Of a DNA stretch of 64,000 nt, positions 43,301-52,314 are shown piece by piece. Position numbers and translations under genes: made by a program. Below the pieces are notes generated by a model. The model ran no database searches. It saw nothing but the letters and a program-made list of their open reading frames with translations, and had not been told where the DNA came from. Where the stretch lies: the NCBI RefSeq assembly GCF_003432385.1, contig NZ_CP031841.1, positions 3,325,579 to 3,389,578 on the forward strand, read 5' to 3'. Origin of the DNA: Breoghania sp. L-A4 (lineage in GTDB: Bacteria; Pseudomonadota; Alphaproteobacteria; Rhizobiales; Stappiaceae). Each line of letters opens with the position of its first letter. Within the stretch, counting starts at the first letter, position 1.

Positions 43301-43586
43301 AGAAGGTGAAGTCCAGCATGTTCTTCTGGGCGACGTTGACGGAGTTCTTGGATCGCACCATGCCGGCTTCGAGCAGCATGAAGCCGACCTGCATCAGCAA
43401 CACCAGCGCCGCGGCAATCAGGATCCAGACGTAGTCGAGCCGCTGTTGCGCGACCTTCAATGCGTCATGGATCTCCGCCAGTCCAACGTCCGACGGATCG
43501 GAGGCAACAGCCGGTGCGACGGCAACAAGGCCGATCGAAAAACTCAACGCTGCAACAGCAGCAAGGTGACGCCAACATGCGCTCAT
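40308..43586 (-). CDS. Ammonium transporter (Amt)-PAS-GGDEF-EAL fusion
   Basis: 1092 residues. After a signal peptide (cleavage near AVAS-DPSD) comes a full Amt/Mep channel domain to about residue 430. It has the SGAVAERMPLIAY motif, the aspartate and first histidine of the pore in VDFAGSTVVHGTGAW, and the second pore histidine in GAVGVHGVAGVVGTL. A linker, a PAS domain (about 510-620), a GGDEF domain with intact LGGDEFAII and an EAL domain with intact YEALIRW and DDFGTGYSSL follow. Inferred role: an ammonium sensor-transporter that adjusts cyclic di-GMP. No glnK gene is adjacent. Confidence 0.95.
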   Translation of the reverse strand: MSACWRHLAAVAALSFSIGLVAVAPAVASDPSDVGLAEIHDALKVAQQRLDYVWILIAAALVLLMQVGFMLLEAGMVRSKNSVNVAQKNMLDFTFSVLAFACVGFMISFGAGNGFWIGVDSKFFMLREVESWGLAFFVFQVMFCGTAATIVSGAVAERMPLIAYLLCSLLIAGLVYPVFVHWAWGAALVENSSAFLGNMGFVDFAGSTVVHGTGAWIALAACIVVGARKGRFDAAGRPVRIQGHSPVLATAGAFFIFVGWIGFNGGSTIAAVPDIAHIVANTVLAAATGGTAGFLVGWRQDGIFLPEKAISGMLGGLVAVTAGCMALGSQGAMLVGALGGLAAVYSNTILEARFKIDDAVGAVGVHGVAGVVGTLSVALFAPLEHLPTGARLDQLGVQALGSGVNFVWAFGVSYLFFVLLRSVMPIRVSAEDEERGLNETEHGTRLGIGHVEDAYSALINGETDLSLRLPVTQGDEAERLSGLFNRLMDSIQNEELARNFETEKQRSEEEAERLSALANSTFEAITISIGGIVADGNAALEELLGIPIDHLKGRKVLDLVDPQDHDLVRKRSRLKDSKPYELRVIHVDGTVIPVEVRSRQIVYRGKRTMVSAVVDLRDRKKAEQKIRHLAQHDPLTDLPNRAVFTDQLEAAVRRQDAQGAMTGVLLIDLDRFKDINDLHGHPVGDQVIRETARRLRQAVRPTDTVARLGGDEFAIIQSEIGFANQAADLAHRLLFLIAQPIDCGGGLVVRNAASIGIAICPLNGTGIGTLISRADTALYKAKSLGRGTYCVFEEGMDAAVKIRRHLEADLTMAIERDEFEIYFQPRLGAATAEILGYEALIRWHHPTRGTVSPTDFIPVAEQSGQIVPIGKWVMENACRIALSEFGGKRVSVNVSPLQFRDKGFVEAVETALARSGLPAEQLEIEITESVVFDDDQRAFGVLKALKKLNVRIALDDFGTGYSSLSYLSRFPFDVIKIDRSFVSSMPSSASACAIVETILRLGNALGMDIVAEGVETVNQLDMLVREGCDEIQGFLVGKPVPLAELLREVPAEVRETLETAHAAADGVVSLEGMAERMRDAAGKAPARATERA

Positions 43587-44137
43587 CAGGATCCCCGCAT
43601 ACCTGATCTGTTCTGAATTTGATGGTGTCAGTTTTCGGGAGGTACCGTTAAAATTGAAATAATTTTCAGAATAGTCGACTCAAGAATATGAAGAAACGCC
43701 CGGGATACAGCGAGGAAATTATTGACGACTTATTAAGTCGAGTAAAATTGCCTCGCAAACGCGCTCATTGCTTAAAAAGCAATCAAATCACGGTTCATGT
43801 AAAAAATCAGCACTCACGGCTCACGCGATCGAGGAAAACTGATCAAAGCCAACGACCAACGTTCCGAACGCAGCGCTTTCGGGTTGCAATCGACATGACA
43901 TCGTTTCTGCATTGATGCTTTGACATCTGACGTGCCGAGGCATGCCAATGCCGGCAACCACGCCCACGGACAAAGCACCCGTCAGGCGAGACACTGAAAC
44001 CCGCTTGCGACAGATGACGGAATGACACGTTGACCGCCTGACAAACCCACGGGCATTATTGACAAAACTGACATCACCGCATCAGGTGACGCCACGCGTC
44101 CCGTAATTGCTCCATTTCCCTCCAAAAGAAGTGTTTG
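43587..44137. other. AT-richer intergenic region upstream of the Amt fusion and the lipoprotein gene
   Basis: About 550 bases between two divergent genes. A dyad TGAAA-TAA-TTTTCA-like element lies near 43655-43670, upstream of the Amt fusion. A 75-codon frame at 43688-43915 has no ribosome-binding site and an implausible basic composition. No tRNA or terminator seen. Confidence 0.45.
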
Positions 44138-44839
44138 ATGATGAAACAAGGTTTCGCGGTGTGCATGTTCATGACGCTTCTCGCAGGATGCGCATCCGCA
44201 CTTTATCCTGATGGTCCCGGTTCGGTTGATGTGAACCACGTCAACGTCCGGGACGTTTACATCGTCAAATTTTTCAGCGGCGAGAACATTTTGTACCCAG
44301 AAGAATTTTGCCCTGTTTCGTCCGAAGGCGTGTTCGACTCCTGCCCCGCGTCGAAAAGCATCAAGTTCGATATCGTGCCGCCTGCAACAGTCTCCGATGC
44401 CATCACGGCACAAAGCACCCTGGCGGTTTCAGGCACACAGGACATGCGCCTGATCTTCAAACGAAGCGAAGCCCGAGATGACAATATCTACGCATACTCC
44501 CATGGCCTGCGAAATATCGGGAACCTCAACAAGACCATTTTCCGTGCAGGTGACTACACCTACATAACTCGTTTCAAACCGGGCTACGTGGTCGTACTTC
44601 CGCCAACCTCTGACGAAGAATTATGGATAGAACGAGCAAGGGAAACGTTGTCTGGCGCGCTTGGAAACTCCGTAAATCAGTTCACATTCGTCGCCGCGAA
44701 ACGGACCGGGACCATCTGCAACGACCATCCGAGCCGAAGGTTGCAGGTTGGCGCCGCGTCCATCAAAGAATTCACCTGCACTTTGAACAATCCTGACGAC
44801 ATGAAGGCGCTGGACGAGACTACCAGCGGCGGCACCTGA
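44138..44839 (+). CDS. Putative lipoprotein of unknown function
   Basis: 233 residues with a lipoprotein signal peptide ending in the lipobox LLAGC. The rest is soluble, with several cysteines (EEFCPV, DSCPAS, TICNDH, EFTCTL) that may pair. The start is one of two tandem ATGs after AAGAAG. Base composition looks less GC-rich than in neighbours. I recognise no domain. Confidence 0.75.
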   Translation: MMKQGFAVCMFMTLLAGCASALYPDGPGSVDVNHVNVRDVYIVKFFSGENILYPEEFCPVSSEGVFDSCPASKSIKFDIVPPATVSDAITAQSTLAVSGTQDMRLIFKRSEARDDNIYAYSHGLRNIGNLNKTIFRAGDYTYITRFKPGYVVVLPPTSDEELWIERARETLSGALGNSVNQFTFVAAKRTGTICNDHPSRRLQVGAASIKEFTCTLNNPDDMKALDETTSGGT

Positions 44840-45004
44840 ACCCCCGAGTCGGACAGTATAGAACGAGACGGCGGAACCAGCATTGTGGCTGCCTCCGGCC
44901 GTAGCCGACCATATGCCGCATAGAAGCGGTCGGCGCCAATTGTGATCACGGGCGTTTCCTGCTAGATGCGGGCGCAAATCCTCCCACCGCATAAAGGCCG
45001 CGCC

Positions 45005-46333
45005 ATGATCCCGCGCTATTCCCGCTCCGAGATGACCGACATCTGGTCCCCGGAATCGAAATTCCGTATCTGGTTCGAGATCGAGGCGCATGCCTGCGAC
45101 GCGCTCGCGGAACTCGGCGTCATCCCCAAGGAAGCGGCGAAGACGATCTGGGAAAAGGGCGGTGCGGCCACCTTCGACATCGACCGCATCGACGCGATCG
45201 AGCGCGAGACCAGGCACGACGTCATCGCCTTCCTGACCCATCTGGCGGAAATCGTCGGCCCCGACGCGCGCTTCGTGCACCAGGGCATGACCTCGTCGGA
45301 CGTGCTGGACACCTGCCTCAACGTGCAACTGGTCAAGGCCGCCGACCTGCTGCTGGCCGACATGGACGCGCTGCTGGCCGCCATCAAGCGCCGGGCGTTC
45401 GAGCACAAGGACACGGTGACCATCGGCCGCTCGCACGGCATCCACGCCGAGCCGGTGACCTTCGGCCTGAAGCTGGCCCAGGCCTATGCCGAGTTCGAGC
45501 GCAACCGCGCCCGTCTGGTGGCTGCGCGCGCGGAAGTCGCCACCTGCGCGATCTCCGGCGCCGTCGGCACCTTCGCCAACATCGACCCCCGCGTCGAGGA
45601 GCATGTCGCAAAGGCCATGGGCCTGACGGCGGAGCCCGTCTCCACGCAGGTTATCCCGCGCGACCGCCACGCCATGTTCTTCGCAACGCTGGCCGTCGTG
45701 GCGTCTTCGGTGGAGCGCCTGGCGACCGAAGTCCGGCACCTGCAGCGCACGGAAGTGCTCGAAGCGGAGGAATATTTCGCGCCGGGCCAGAAGGGTTCCT
45801 CCGCAATGCCGCACAAGCGCAACCCGGTGCTGACGGAAAACCTCACCGGGCTGGCGCGCATGGTCCGCTCCTTCGCCCTGCCCGCCATGGAGAACGTGGC
45901 GCTGTGGCACGAGCGCGATATCTCCCATTCCTCCGTCGAGCGGATGATCGGGCCGGACGCGACCGTGACGCTCGACTTCGCTCTGGTGCGGCTGACCGGC
46001 GTCATCGACAAGCTGCTGGTCTATCCCGAGCGCATGCTGGGCAACATGAACCGCCTCGGCGGACTGGTGCATTCCCAACGCATCCTGCTGGCGCTGACCC
46101 AGGCAGGCGCGCAGCGCGAGGACGCCTATCGCCTCGTGCAGCGCAACGCCATGAAGGTCTGGGACAGCTACCAGGTTGCCGGCTCCGCCTCGGTCGACTT
46201 CCTAGAGCAGCTTCTGGCCGATGCCGACGTGCGCAAGTACCTCTCCGAGGAACAGATCCGCGAGCGCTTCGACCTTGGCTATCACACCAAGAACGTCGAC
46301 GTGATCTTCAAGCGGGTTTTTGGCGAAAGTTGA
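45005..46333 (+). CDS. purB: Adenylosuccinate lyase
   Basis: 442 residues from the ATG at 45005 ([20 protein letters not shown]), with AAGG upstream. The fumarase-superfamily signature is [19 protein letters not shown], and the other active-site blocks are [17 protein letters not shown] and [16 protein letters not shown]. It acts twice in purine synthesis, on SAICAR and on adenylosuccinate. The next gene starts five bases after its stop. Confidence 0.97.
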   Translation: MIPRYSRSEMTDIWSPESKFRIWFEIEAHACDALAELGVIPKEAAKTIWEKGGAATFDIDRIDAIERETRHDVIAFLTHLAEIVGPDARFVHQGMTSSDVLDTCLNVQLVKAADLLLADMDALLAAIKRRAFEHKDTVTIGRSHGIHAEPVTFGLKLAQAYAEFERNRARLVAARAEVATCAISGAVGTFANIDPRVEEHVAKAMGLTAEPVSTQVIPRDRHAMFFATLAVVASSVERLATEVRHLQRTEVLEAEEYFAPGQKGSSAMPHKRNPVLTENLTGLARMVRSFALPAMENVALWHERDISHSSVERMIGPDATVTLDFALVRLTGVIDKLLVYPERMLGNMNRLGGLVHSQRILLALTQAGAQREDAYRLVQRNAMKVWDSYQVAGSASVDFLEQLLADADVRKYLSEEQIRERFDLGYHTKNVDVIFKRVFGES

Positions 46334-46337
46334 GCGG

Positions 46338-47084
46338 ATGAAACTGGCGGTCGTCGCGGATATCCATGGCAATGTGCTGGCGCTTGAGGCGGTCCTCGCC
46401 GACCTCAAGCGCGAGGCACCCGATGCCGTGGTCAATCTCGGCGACTGCGTCTCGGGTCCGTTGTGGCCGGAGCAAACCGCCGCGATCCTTCGCGAGACGA
46501 ACTGGCCAACCGTGCGGGGCAATCACGACCGAGTCGTCGCGGCGGGCACCATCCCGCCCAGCAACCGCACGGACAGCTTCACAATCGAGCGCCTGTCTGC
46601 GGAAAGCCGCTCATGGCTTCAGGATCTGCCGCCGGTCATCCGTTGGACGCAGGACATGCTTCTGTGCCACGGCACCCCTGACGATGATCTGACCTATCTG
46701 TGCGAGACGATTTCCGGCGACGGCATGCAGCTTGCCGAAGAGGCCGCCATCGAGGAGCGGCTCGGCACCGAGCGCGCGCCGATCGTCTGTTGCGGACACA
46801 CCCACATTGCGCGCCTGATCACCCTGTCCGCCACAGACCAGACCATCCTCAATCCCGGAAGCATTGGATTGCCGGGCTACAGCGATGGCACGCCCAGCGC
46901 GCACAAGGCGGAAGCCGGCAGCCCGCACGCTCGCTACGCGACGATGGAACGGCGGAGGGACGGTTGGCGGATCGACCTGAAGACTGTCCAATACGATTGG
47001 GACAAGGCCGCTGCGGAAGCCTCCAGGAACGGCCGCCCGGATTGGGCGCGCCCGTTGCGAACGGGATTTTACGGCCCGCTTTAA
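46338..47084 (+). CDS. Metallophosphoesterase (YfcE/MJ0936-like)
   Basis: 248 residues starting MKLAVVADIHGNVLALEAVL, five bases after purB. Metal-ligand motifs: VADIHGN, NLGDCVSGP, RGNHDRV and CCGHTHIA, followed by NPGSIGLPG, the full calcineurin-type set. It is probably a small phosphodiesterase or phosphatase. The close spacing suggests cotranscription with purB. Confidence 0.92.
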   Translation: MKLAVVADIHGNVLALEAVLADLKREAPDAVVNLGDCVSGPLWPEQTAAILRETNWPTVRGNHDRVVAAGTIPPSNRTDSFTIERLSAESRSWLQDLPPVIRWTQDMLLCHGTPDDDLTYLCETISGDGMQLAEEAAIEERLGTERAPIVCCGHTHIARLITLSATDQTILNPGSIGLPGYSDGTPSAHKAEAGSPHARYATMERRRDGWRIDLKTVQYDWDKAAAEASRNGRPDWARPLRTGFYGPL

Positions 47085-47121
47085 ACCGCAATCAGCATCC
47101 AACGCAAAAGACACGTCGATC

Positions 47122-47676
47122 ATGAAAATAGCCCACTCCGAAATTCTGATCGTTCCGGGCCTCGGCAATTCCGGACCCGACCACTGGCAGACGCGCTGGG
47201 AGACGAAACTGTCGACCGCGAAGCGCGTGGAGATGGGAAACTGGGACCGGCCGCACCGCGAACAGTGGACCGAAAGACTGGTGACCGCCGTCAATGCGGC
47301 GCAGCGGCCGGTGGTGCTCGTCGGGCATTCGCTCGGCGTGGTCACGATCGCCCATGCGGCCCCGAAATTCGACCGTGGCAAGGTGGCCGGCGCCTATTGC
47401 GTGGCCCTGCCCGACATCGAGGACGCCAGCCGCGTTCCCGCGCCAACGCCCGGCTTCGGCCCGATCCCGCGCGAAAAACTGCCCTTCGCGTGCACGCTGG
47501 TGGCCAGCCAGACCGATCCCTATTGCCCGTATCCCAAGGCGGAACGGATTGCCGCGGAGTGGGGCGCCCATTTCGAGAGTGCGGGCGACTGCGGCCATAT
47601 CAACGCCGACAGCGGCCAAGGCCCCTGGCCCGAAGGCCTGTTGTCGTTTGCGAAGTTCATGACGCGGCTGGGATAG
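47122..47676 (+). CDS. RBBP9/YdeN-family serine hydrolase
   Basis: 184 residues, the compact single-domain size of the family. It begins ILIVPGLGNSGPDHWQTRWE, the family N-terminal motif. The nucleophile elbow is LVGHSLGVVTIAH, the acid lies in SQTDPYCPY and the histidine in GDCGHINADSG. The substrate is unknown. It is 37 bp after the phosphoesterase gene. Confidence 0.92.
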   Translation: MKIAHSEILIVPGLGNSGPDHWQTRWETKLSTAKRVEMGNWDRPHREQWTERLVTAVNAAQRPVVLVGHSLGVVTIAHAAPKFDRGKVAGAYCVALPDIEDASRVPAPTPGFGPIPREKLPFACTLVASQTDPYCPYPKAERIAAEWGAHFESAGDCGHINADSGQGPWPEGLLSFAKFMTRLG

Positions 47677-47702
47677 GCGGCGCACCGGACCGACCGCGAA
47701 CA

Positions 47703-48389
47703 TCAGGACGCCTTGCCAAGATCCTCGAGCAGATGTTCGATTGGAGACTTGCCGTTGGTCCGATAGGGTTTGACGAACGGAAGGCAACTCGGCACATAGG
47801 GCTTCACCGCCTGGTCCGGCAGGGGCTTCACCGATCCTTGCGATGCCGCCAGGCCGAAGGCGTCTCCCTGGACGCTGTCGACATCGAAGTACTGGGCCTT
47901 TTTGAAGGGACCGCATTCGAAGCCGGCACCTTCGTGCCCCGTCTGCGGATTATGGGTATTCTTCCCATAGGCAAAACAGGCTTCTGTGGATTTCTCCTGA
48001 CGCTCGACCTTCCAGCGCCCATGCAAGATGCGCTCGTTTCCCGGATACCAGAGATGGGCCGTGCCGTCCGCAGCGGTATATTCGATTTGCGTGCCGTGTC
48101 GATTGAAGTCGTAGGACACAATGGTTCGATCAGCCATGTAGGCTTCCGCATCGGCCGATTTGATCTGCGACACCCCTAAGAACCGGTCGGAGCCCGAATA
48201 GGCGAGAGCGGTTTCTTCCGCGCTGCGATCGGTGCAATCAAGCATGTCTTGGGTGTTGTTTCTTGCGGCCTGCGCGAGCTTGTCGAACATAACCCTGTCT
48301 TTCTCGCGCATGTGCGTCGCACAAGATGCAAGCAAGACGCCACCGACCAGCGCCGCGAGAACAGCGCCGCCCGATTTAATTGAGTTCAT
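47703..48389 (-). CDS. Putative lipoprotein, possibly DUF995-like
   Basis: 228 residues from the ATG at 48389. Lipoprotein signal with lipobox VLLASC. The C-terminal half, with the pattern HLWYPGN, GRWKVER, CFAYGKN, HNPQTG and FECGP, resembles small secreted proteins of the DUF995 type; I am not certain. It is convergent with the hydrolase gene. Confidence 0.7.
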   Translation of the reverse strand: MNSIKSGGAVLAALVGGVLLASCATHMREKDRVMFDKLAQAARNNTQDMLDCTDRSAEETALAYSGSDRFLGVSQIKSADAEAYMADRTIVSYDFNRHGTQIEYTAADGTAHLWYPGNERILHGRWKVERQEKSTEACFAYGKNTHNPQTGHEGAGFECGPFKKAQYFDVDSVQGDAFGLAASQGSVKPLPDQAVKPYVPSCLPFVKPYRTNGKSPIEHLLEDLGKAS

Positions 48390-48513
48390 ATTCCCCGCCC
48401 CCAAATACCCAATGCAACGCGTGCCTGCCTGTGCAGTCCAATAGAAACTAGACGCAGCGGCAAACTATGTACAAGAGCGCCGGGAGAGAAAGACGGAGAA
48501 CCAAGGGCGGATG

Positions 48514-49290
48514 TCAGACCGCGACGCTGCCCAGCATCGCGCTTGCGCCGGTCTTCAACACCACCGTGTCGACGCCATAGGCGATAAATGTGTAGCCCAT
48601 CGCCCTGGCCGCCTTCACGTCCTCGGCGGTGTTGCAGAACGTGCCGGCGATCTTGCCGGCTTTCTTCGCTGCCTCGCAGATCCGCCGGCCGGCGTCCTGG
48701 GTCTCCGCGCCGCTGGGATCGATCTTCGCGCCCTGAGACAGCGCGATGGAGAGATCGCCCGGGCCGACAAACACGCCGTCCAGACCCTTGACCGCCAGAA
48801 TGTCGTCGAGGGCGTCCAGCCCGGCGCGCGTCTCGATCATGCCCAGAGACAGCGTCTCGGCGTCCGCGCTCATCAGATAGGCCTGCGGCTCCTCCATGCC
48901 GCTGAGTTCCATGGCGCGCATGGGACCCCAGCTGCGCCCGCCGGTGGGCGGATATTTCGTGAAGCCGGCGAAGCGCTCGGCGTCCGCGACCGAATTGATC
49001 ATCGGTGCGATCACCGCCTGAACGCCGAGATCAAGCATGCGGCTGGCGGTGGCGAAATCGTCCACGGGAATGCGGCCCACCGGATGACCACCAGCCAGCA
49101 CAACGCCGCCAATGGCGTCCCGCACCGAGCCGAGGTCGTGCTGGCCGTGCTGCATGTCCAGCACCACCGCCTCGTAGCCACAGCGCACCATCGCCTCGGC
49201 AAGGGCGGGACTGGGAAGGATCGACCAGCCGGTGATCACGGTTTCGCCGGCACGCAACCGGTCCGCCAGCGTTTTTTCAGGCTCGACCAT
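48514..49290 (-). CDS. HpcH/HpaI family aldolase
   Basis: 258 residues from the ATG at 49290. It contains the class II pyruvate aldolase motifs VLDMQHGQHDLGSV, VIAPMINSVADAERF and FVGPGDLSIALSQG, with the metal ligand in LGMIETRAGLDAL. Enzymes of this family split 4-hydroxy-2-oxo acids, as in homoprotocatechuate degradation. The substrate is unknown and no hpa genes adjoin it. Confidence 0.92.
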   Translation of the reverse strand: MVEPEKTLADRLRAGETVITGWSILPSPALAEAMVRCGYEAVVLDMQHGQHDLGSVRDAIGGVVLAGGHPVGRIPVDDFATASRMLDLGVQAVIAPMINSVADAERFAGFTKYPPTGGRSWGPMRAMELSGMEEPQAYLMSADAETLSLGMIETRAGLDALDDILAVKGLDGVFVGPGDLSIALSQGAKIDPSGAETQDAGRRICEAAKKAGKIAGTFCNTAEDVKAARAMGYTFIAYGVDTVVLKTGASAMLGSVAV

Positions 49291-49448
49291 TCTCAATCCC
49301 CGACCCTCGTTTGTTTTCGCCACGACAAGGTGACCGGAACCCGTCCGTCACCTCGCATATCGCCGCCGCCGATTGTCCACAGCACCTGCAGATCAGCCAG
49401 AATGCCTTTTCAGAGGATTCAGGAGCGGCACGCCGGGCCACGCCGGCG

Positions 49449-49769
49449 TCAGTCTTTTTCGACCTGAGCGACCGCGGTGCCCATCAGCTCTTCCATGGTG
49501 CGGCGAATCTGGTGATCCGACTGCTCGACGCCGCCCGCATCGAAATCAGCGCGGATCTTGCGAAAGACATCCTCTTCGCCCGGCTCTTCGAAATCGGCGC
49601 GCACGACGTCGCGCGCATAGGCATCCGCGTCCTCGCCGGTCTTGCCAAGCTTTTCGGCCGCCCACAGACCCAGGAGCTTGTTGCGCCGCGCGGTCGCCTT
49701 GAAGCGCAATTCCTCGTCGTGCGCGAATTTTTTCTCGTAAGCGTCCTCGCGCTTGTCGAACGTGGTCAT
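49449..49769 (-). CDS. DUF1476 protein, ATP synthase zeta-type inhibitor
   Basis: 106 residues starting MTTFDKREDAYEKKFAHDEE, the hallmark of DUF1476. In Paracoccus the homologous zeta subunit inhibits the F1Fo-ATPase, and its N-terminal inhibitory segment is similar. The gene often lies next to purC in Hyphomicrobiales, as here, where it is divergent from purC. Confidence 0.93.
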   Translation of the reverse strand: MTTFDKREDAYEKKFAHDEELRFKATARRNKLLGLWAAEKLGKTGEDADAYARDVVRADFEEPGEEDVFRKIRADFDAGGVEQSDHQIRRTMEELMGTAVAQVEKD

Positions 49770-50100
49770 CTATTGTCTCCTGAATGTACCTTTGGTTAGC
49801 AAGACCTGCCGTCTCCATATAGGCAGCCGACACGCCGAAACCATGAGATGTATCATGGCCCTTGCATATCCCCCCGCGAACGCCAAATCAACGGTACCAG
49901 ACACCGCCGCAGACTGGATGCGCAATCCAGACAATTGCGGTACACACTCGATTGTGCTTTGCACCGTGATCGGCTAGTGTCGCGCCTCGCTACGGGAGGG
50001 CCCTGCCGATTCTGCAGACTGTGCACAAACCGTGTACCGCGCGCGCCACCGGAGCCTCCCTGCATCCATGGATTTCCTCGACAGACCACGGTACGTACCC
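49770..50100. other. Divergent intergenic region, DUF1476 / purC
   Basis: About 330 bases. No gene is recognised; a frame starting at 50032 only extends purC with non-family residues. It should carry the purC promoter. No purine riboswitch-like fold is apparent by eye. Confidence 0.45.
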
Positions 50101-50868
50101 ATGAATCGCCGCCGGCGCATTTACGAAGGCAAGGCCAAGATCCTCTACGAGGGGCCTGAGCCAGGAACTCTGATCCAGCATTTCAAGGACGATGCCACGG
50201 CCTTCAATGCAAAGAAACACGAGATCATCGATGGCAAGGGCGTGCTCAACAACCGCATCTCCGAGCACATCTTTTCCAATCTGAACGCGATCGGGATCCC
50301 GACCCATTTCATCCGCCGGCTGAACATGCGCGAGCAGCTCATCCGCGAGGTGGAGATCATCCCGCTTGAGGTCGTGGTGCGCAACGTCGCCGCGGGCTCG
50401 CTGGCCAAGCGCCTGGGTCTGGATGAAGGCACCCAGCTGCCGCGCTCCATCATCGAATTCTACTACAAGAACGACGAGTTGGACGACCCGATGGTCGCCG
50501 AAGAGCACATCACCGCGTTCGGCTGGGCGACACCGCAGGAAATCGACGACATCATGGCGCTGGCCATTCGCGTCAACGACTTCCTCTCCGGTCTGTTCCT
50601 GGGCGTCGGCATCCGGCTTGTCGATTTCAAGATCGAATGCGGGCGTCTGTGGGAAGGCGAGATGATGCGCATCGTCGTCGCCGACGAGATTTCCCCCGAC
50701 AGCTGCCGTCTGTGGGACGTCAAGACCGACGACAAGATGGACAAGGACCGCTTCCGCCGCGACCTCGGCGGGATGCTGGAAGCCTACCAGGAAGTCGCAC
50801 GCCGTCTCGGCATCCTCAACGACAACGAGGAACGCCCGCACGGCTCCGGCCCGGTGCTGGTTCAGTAA
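50101..50868 (+). CDS. purC: Phosphoribosylaminoimidazole-succinocarboxamide synthase
   Basis: 255 residues from the ATG at 50101, giving [20 protein letters not shown], the usual start in this group. SAICAR synthetase motifs are present: [29 protein letters not shown] and [10 protein letters not shown], with [12 protein letters not shown] near the end. It makes SAICAR from CAIR and aspartate. purS and purQ follow on the same strand. Confidence 0.97.
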   Translation: MNRRRRIYEGKAKILYEGPEPGTLIQHFKDDATAFNAKKHEIIDGKGVLNNRISEHIFSNLNAIGIPTHFIRRLNMREQLIREVEIIPLEVVVRNVAAGSLAKRLGLDEGTQLPRSIIEFYYKNDELDDPMVAEEHITAFGWATPQEIDDIMALAIRVNDFLSGLFLGVGIRLVDFKIECGRLWEGEMMRIVVADEISPDSCRLWDVKTDDKMDKDRFRRDLGGMLEAYQEVARRLGILNDNEERPHGSGPVLVQ

Positions 50869-50877
50869 GACGATCCC

Positions 50878-50904
50878 GCACCCGCGGCCTCCCGCCGCGG
50901 GTGC
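50878..50904. terminator. GC-rich hairpin between purC and purS
   Basis: A 10-bp perfect stem (GCACCCGCGG with CCGCGGGTGC) and a 7-base loop begin nine bases after the purC stop. It lacks a full T run, so it may be a weak terminator, an attenuator or an mRNA-stabilising element within the operon. Confidence 0.5.
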
Positions 50905-50968
50905 TGCCATTCGCCATTTTGGCGACCCATCGTTCAAGCGAACTCCCAATCAAGAGATACAAGATCCC

Positions 50969-51208
50969 ATGAAGGCACGTGTGACCGTCACCTTGAAGAA
51001 CGGCGTGCTTGACCCGCAGGGCAAGGCAATCGAAGGCGCGCTGCATGCGCTCGACTTCGGCGGCGTTGGCGGCGTGCGTCAGGGCAAGGTGTTTGACATC
51101 GAGCTCGAAGGAACCGACACGGCCAAGGCCCGGACGGATCTCCAAGCCATGTGCGAGAAGCTGCTCGCTAACACGGTCATCGAGAATTACGCGATCGAAT
51201 TGATGTAG
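50969..51208 (+). CDS. purS: FGAM synthase subunit PurS
   Basis: 79 residues, the family length. It starts MKARVTVTLKNGVLDPQGKA and has GALHALDFGGVGGVRQGKVF, the conserved core. It forms the PurLQS complex that converts FGAR to FGAM. A coiled-coil gene separates it from purQ. Confidence 0.96.
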   Translation: MKARVTVTLKNGVLDPQGKAIEGALHALDFGGVGGVRQGKVFDIELEGTDTAKARTDLQAMCEKLLANTVIENYAIELM

Positions 51209-51286
51209 CCAAAACCGGCGAATTGGCCGGAACGGCGTTTCGTGTAAACTGAGCCGAACCGAACGTGCGCACCTGGAGCACCTTCA

Positions 51287-51517
51287 ATGGTCGAGGTTTC
51301 CAACGAGCTGATCTACGAGATCCTGAAATCCGTGCAACAGCGGCTGGACACGATGGATCGCAAGCTGGACGAGGTGAAAACGGAACTCCAATCCGTCCGT
51401 GGACATATGCTTGCCATGCAGACTGACATCCACAACATCTATTCAATCCTCGAACGCCACGACGAGCGTCTGGACAGGATCGAACGGCGCCTCGAACTGA
51501 CGGACACAGTGCAGTGA
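51287..51517 (+). CDS. Small coiled-coil protein between purS and purQ
   Basis: 76 residues, almost all heptad-type helix (VQQRLDTMDRKLDEVKTELQ, then LERHDERLDRIERRLEL). No signal peptide or membrane helix. Similar small coiled-coil proteins occur widely in Hyphomicrobiales as hypothetical proteins; the function is unknown. It is in the same direction and closely spaced, so it probably belongs to the pur operon. Confidence 0.8.
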   Translation: MVEVSNELIYEILKSVQQRLDTMDRKLDEVKTELQSVRGHMLAMQTDIHNIYSILERHDERLDRIERRLELTDTVQ

Positions 51518-51573
51518 ATGGCGCTTCACGCGCCGCAATGTCCTTCCTCATCTGAAGCAGCAAAGACAAGCCC

Positions 51574-52248
51574 ATGAAATCCGCCGTCGTCGTCTTCCCC
51601 GGCTCCAATCGCGAGCGCGACATGATGCGCGCGCTCGAGCTCGTCACCGGGACCAAGCCCGTCGCCGTCTGGCATCAGGACACCAGCATCCCGGATGTCG
51701 ACCTGATCGTGCTGCCCGGCGGCTTTTCCTATGGCGACTACCTGCGCTGCGGCGCCATCGCGGGCCGCTCGCCGGTGATGGCGGAAGTCGCGCGCATGGC
51801 CCATTCCGGACGGCTCGTCCTCGGCGTCTGCAACGGCTTGCAGATCCTCACCGAAACCGGCCTGCTGCCCGGCGCGTTGATGCGCAACGCGAACCTGAAG
51901 TTCGTGTGCAAGGAAGTGAAGCTGGAAACGGCGAACGCCGAAACGGCCTTCTCCAATGCGTTTTCCAAGGGCCAGGTCTGGCGCTGCCCCGTGGCCCATC
52001 ACGACGGCAACTATTTCGCCGACGCTGAGACGCTGGCGCGGCTTGAAGGCGACGGCCGCGTGGTCTTCCGCTACGCCGAGGGCACCAACCCCAACGGCTC
52101 GGTCAACGACATCGCCGGCATTCTCAATGCGCGCGGCAATGTCCTGGGCATGATGCCGCACCCGGAAAATCTCGTCGAACCAGCGCAAGGCGGCACAGAC
52201 GGGCGGTTGCTGTTCGAAAGCCTGACCTGCGCCTTCGCCGACGCCTGA
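51574..52248 (+). CDS. purQ: FGAM synthase glutaminase subunit PurQ
   Basis: 224 residues, class I glutamine amidotransferase. The nucleophile is in [20 protein letters not shown] and the His/Glu pair in [12 protein letters not shown]. It also has [20 protein letters not shown]. It supplies ammonia to PurL in the FGAM synthase complex. purL itself starts about 11.4 kb downstream. Confidence 0.97.
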   Translation: MKSAVVVFPGSNRERDMMRALELVTGTKPVAVWHQDTSIPDVDLIVLPGGFSYGDYLRCGAIAGRSPVMAEVARMAHSGRLVLGVCNGLQILTETGLLPGALMRNANLKFVCKEVKLETANAETAFSNAFSKGQVWRCPVAHHDGNYFADAETLARLEGDGRVVFRYAEGTNPNGSVNDIAGILNARGNVLGMMPHPENLVEPAQGGTDGRLLFESLTCAFADA

Positions 52249-52314
52249 GCCGGCGGCCATAAGCTGACCGGCGCACGCCGCGATACCAAGACGCCTTGCT
52301 CCCTGGAGCCGCCA

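Noticed and set aside
43688-43915. 75-codon plus-strand frame upstream of the lipoprotein gene
   Set aside because: No ribosome-binding site, very basic and unstructured composition, no recognisable family; it lies in an AT-richer promoter region.
49770-50100. Possible purine riboswitch upstream of purC
   Set aside because: No three-way-junction pattern could be found by eye, and such riboswitches are not expected ahead of pur genes in this group.
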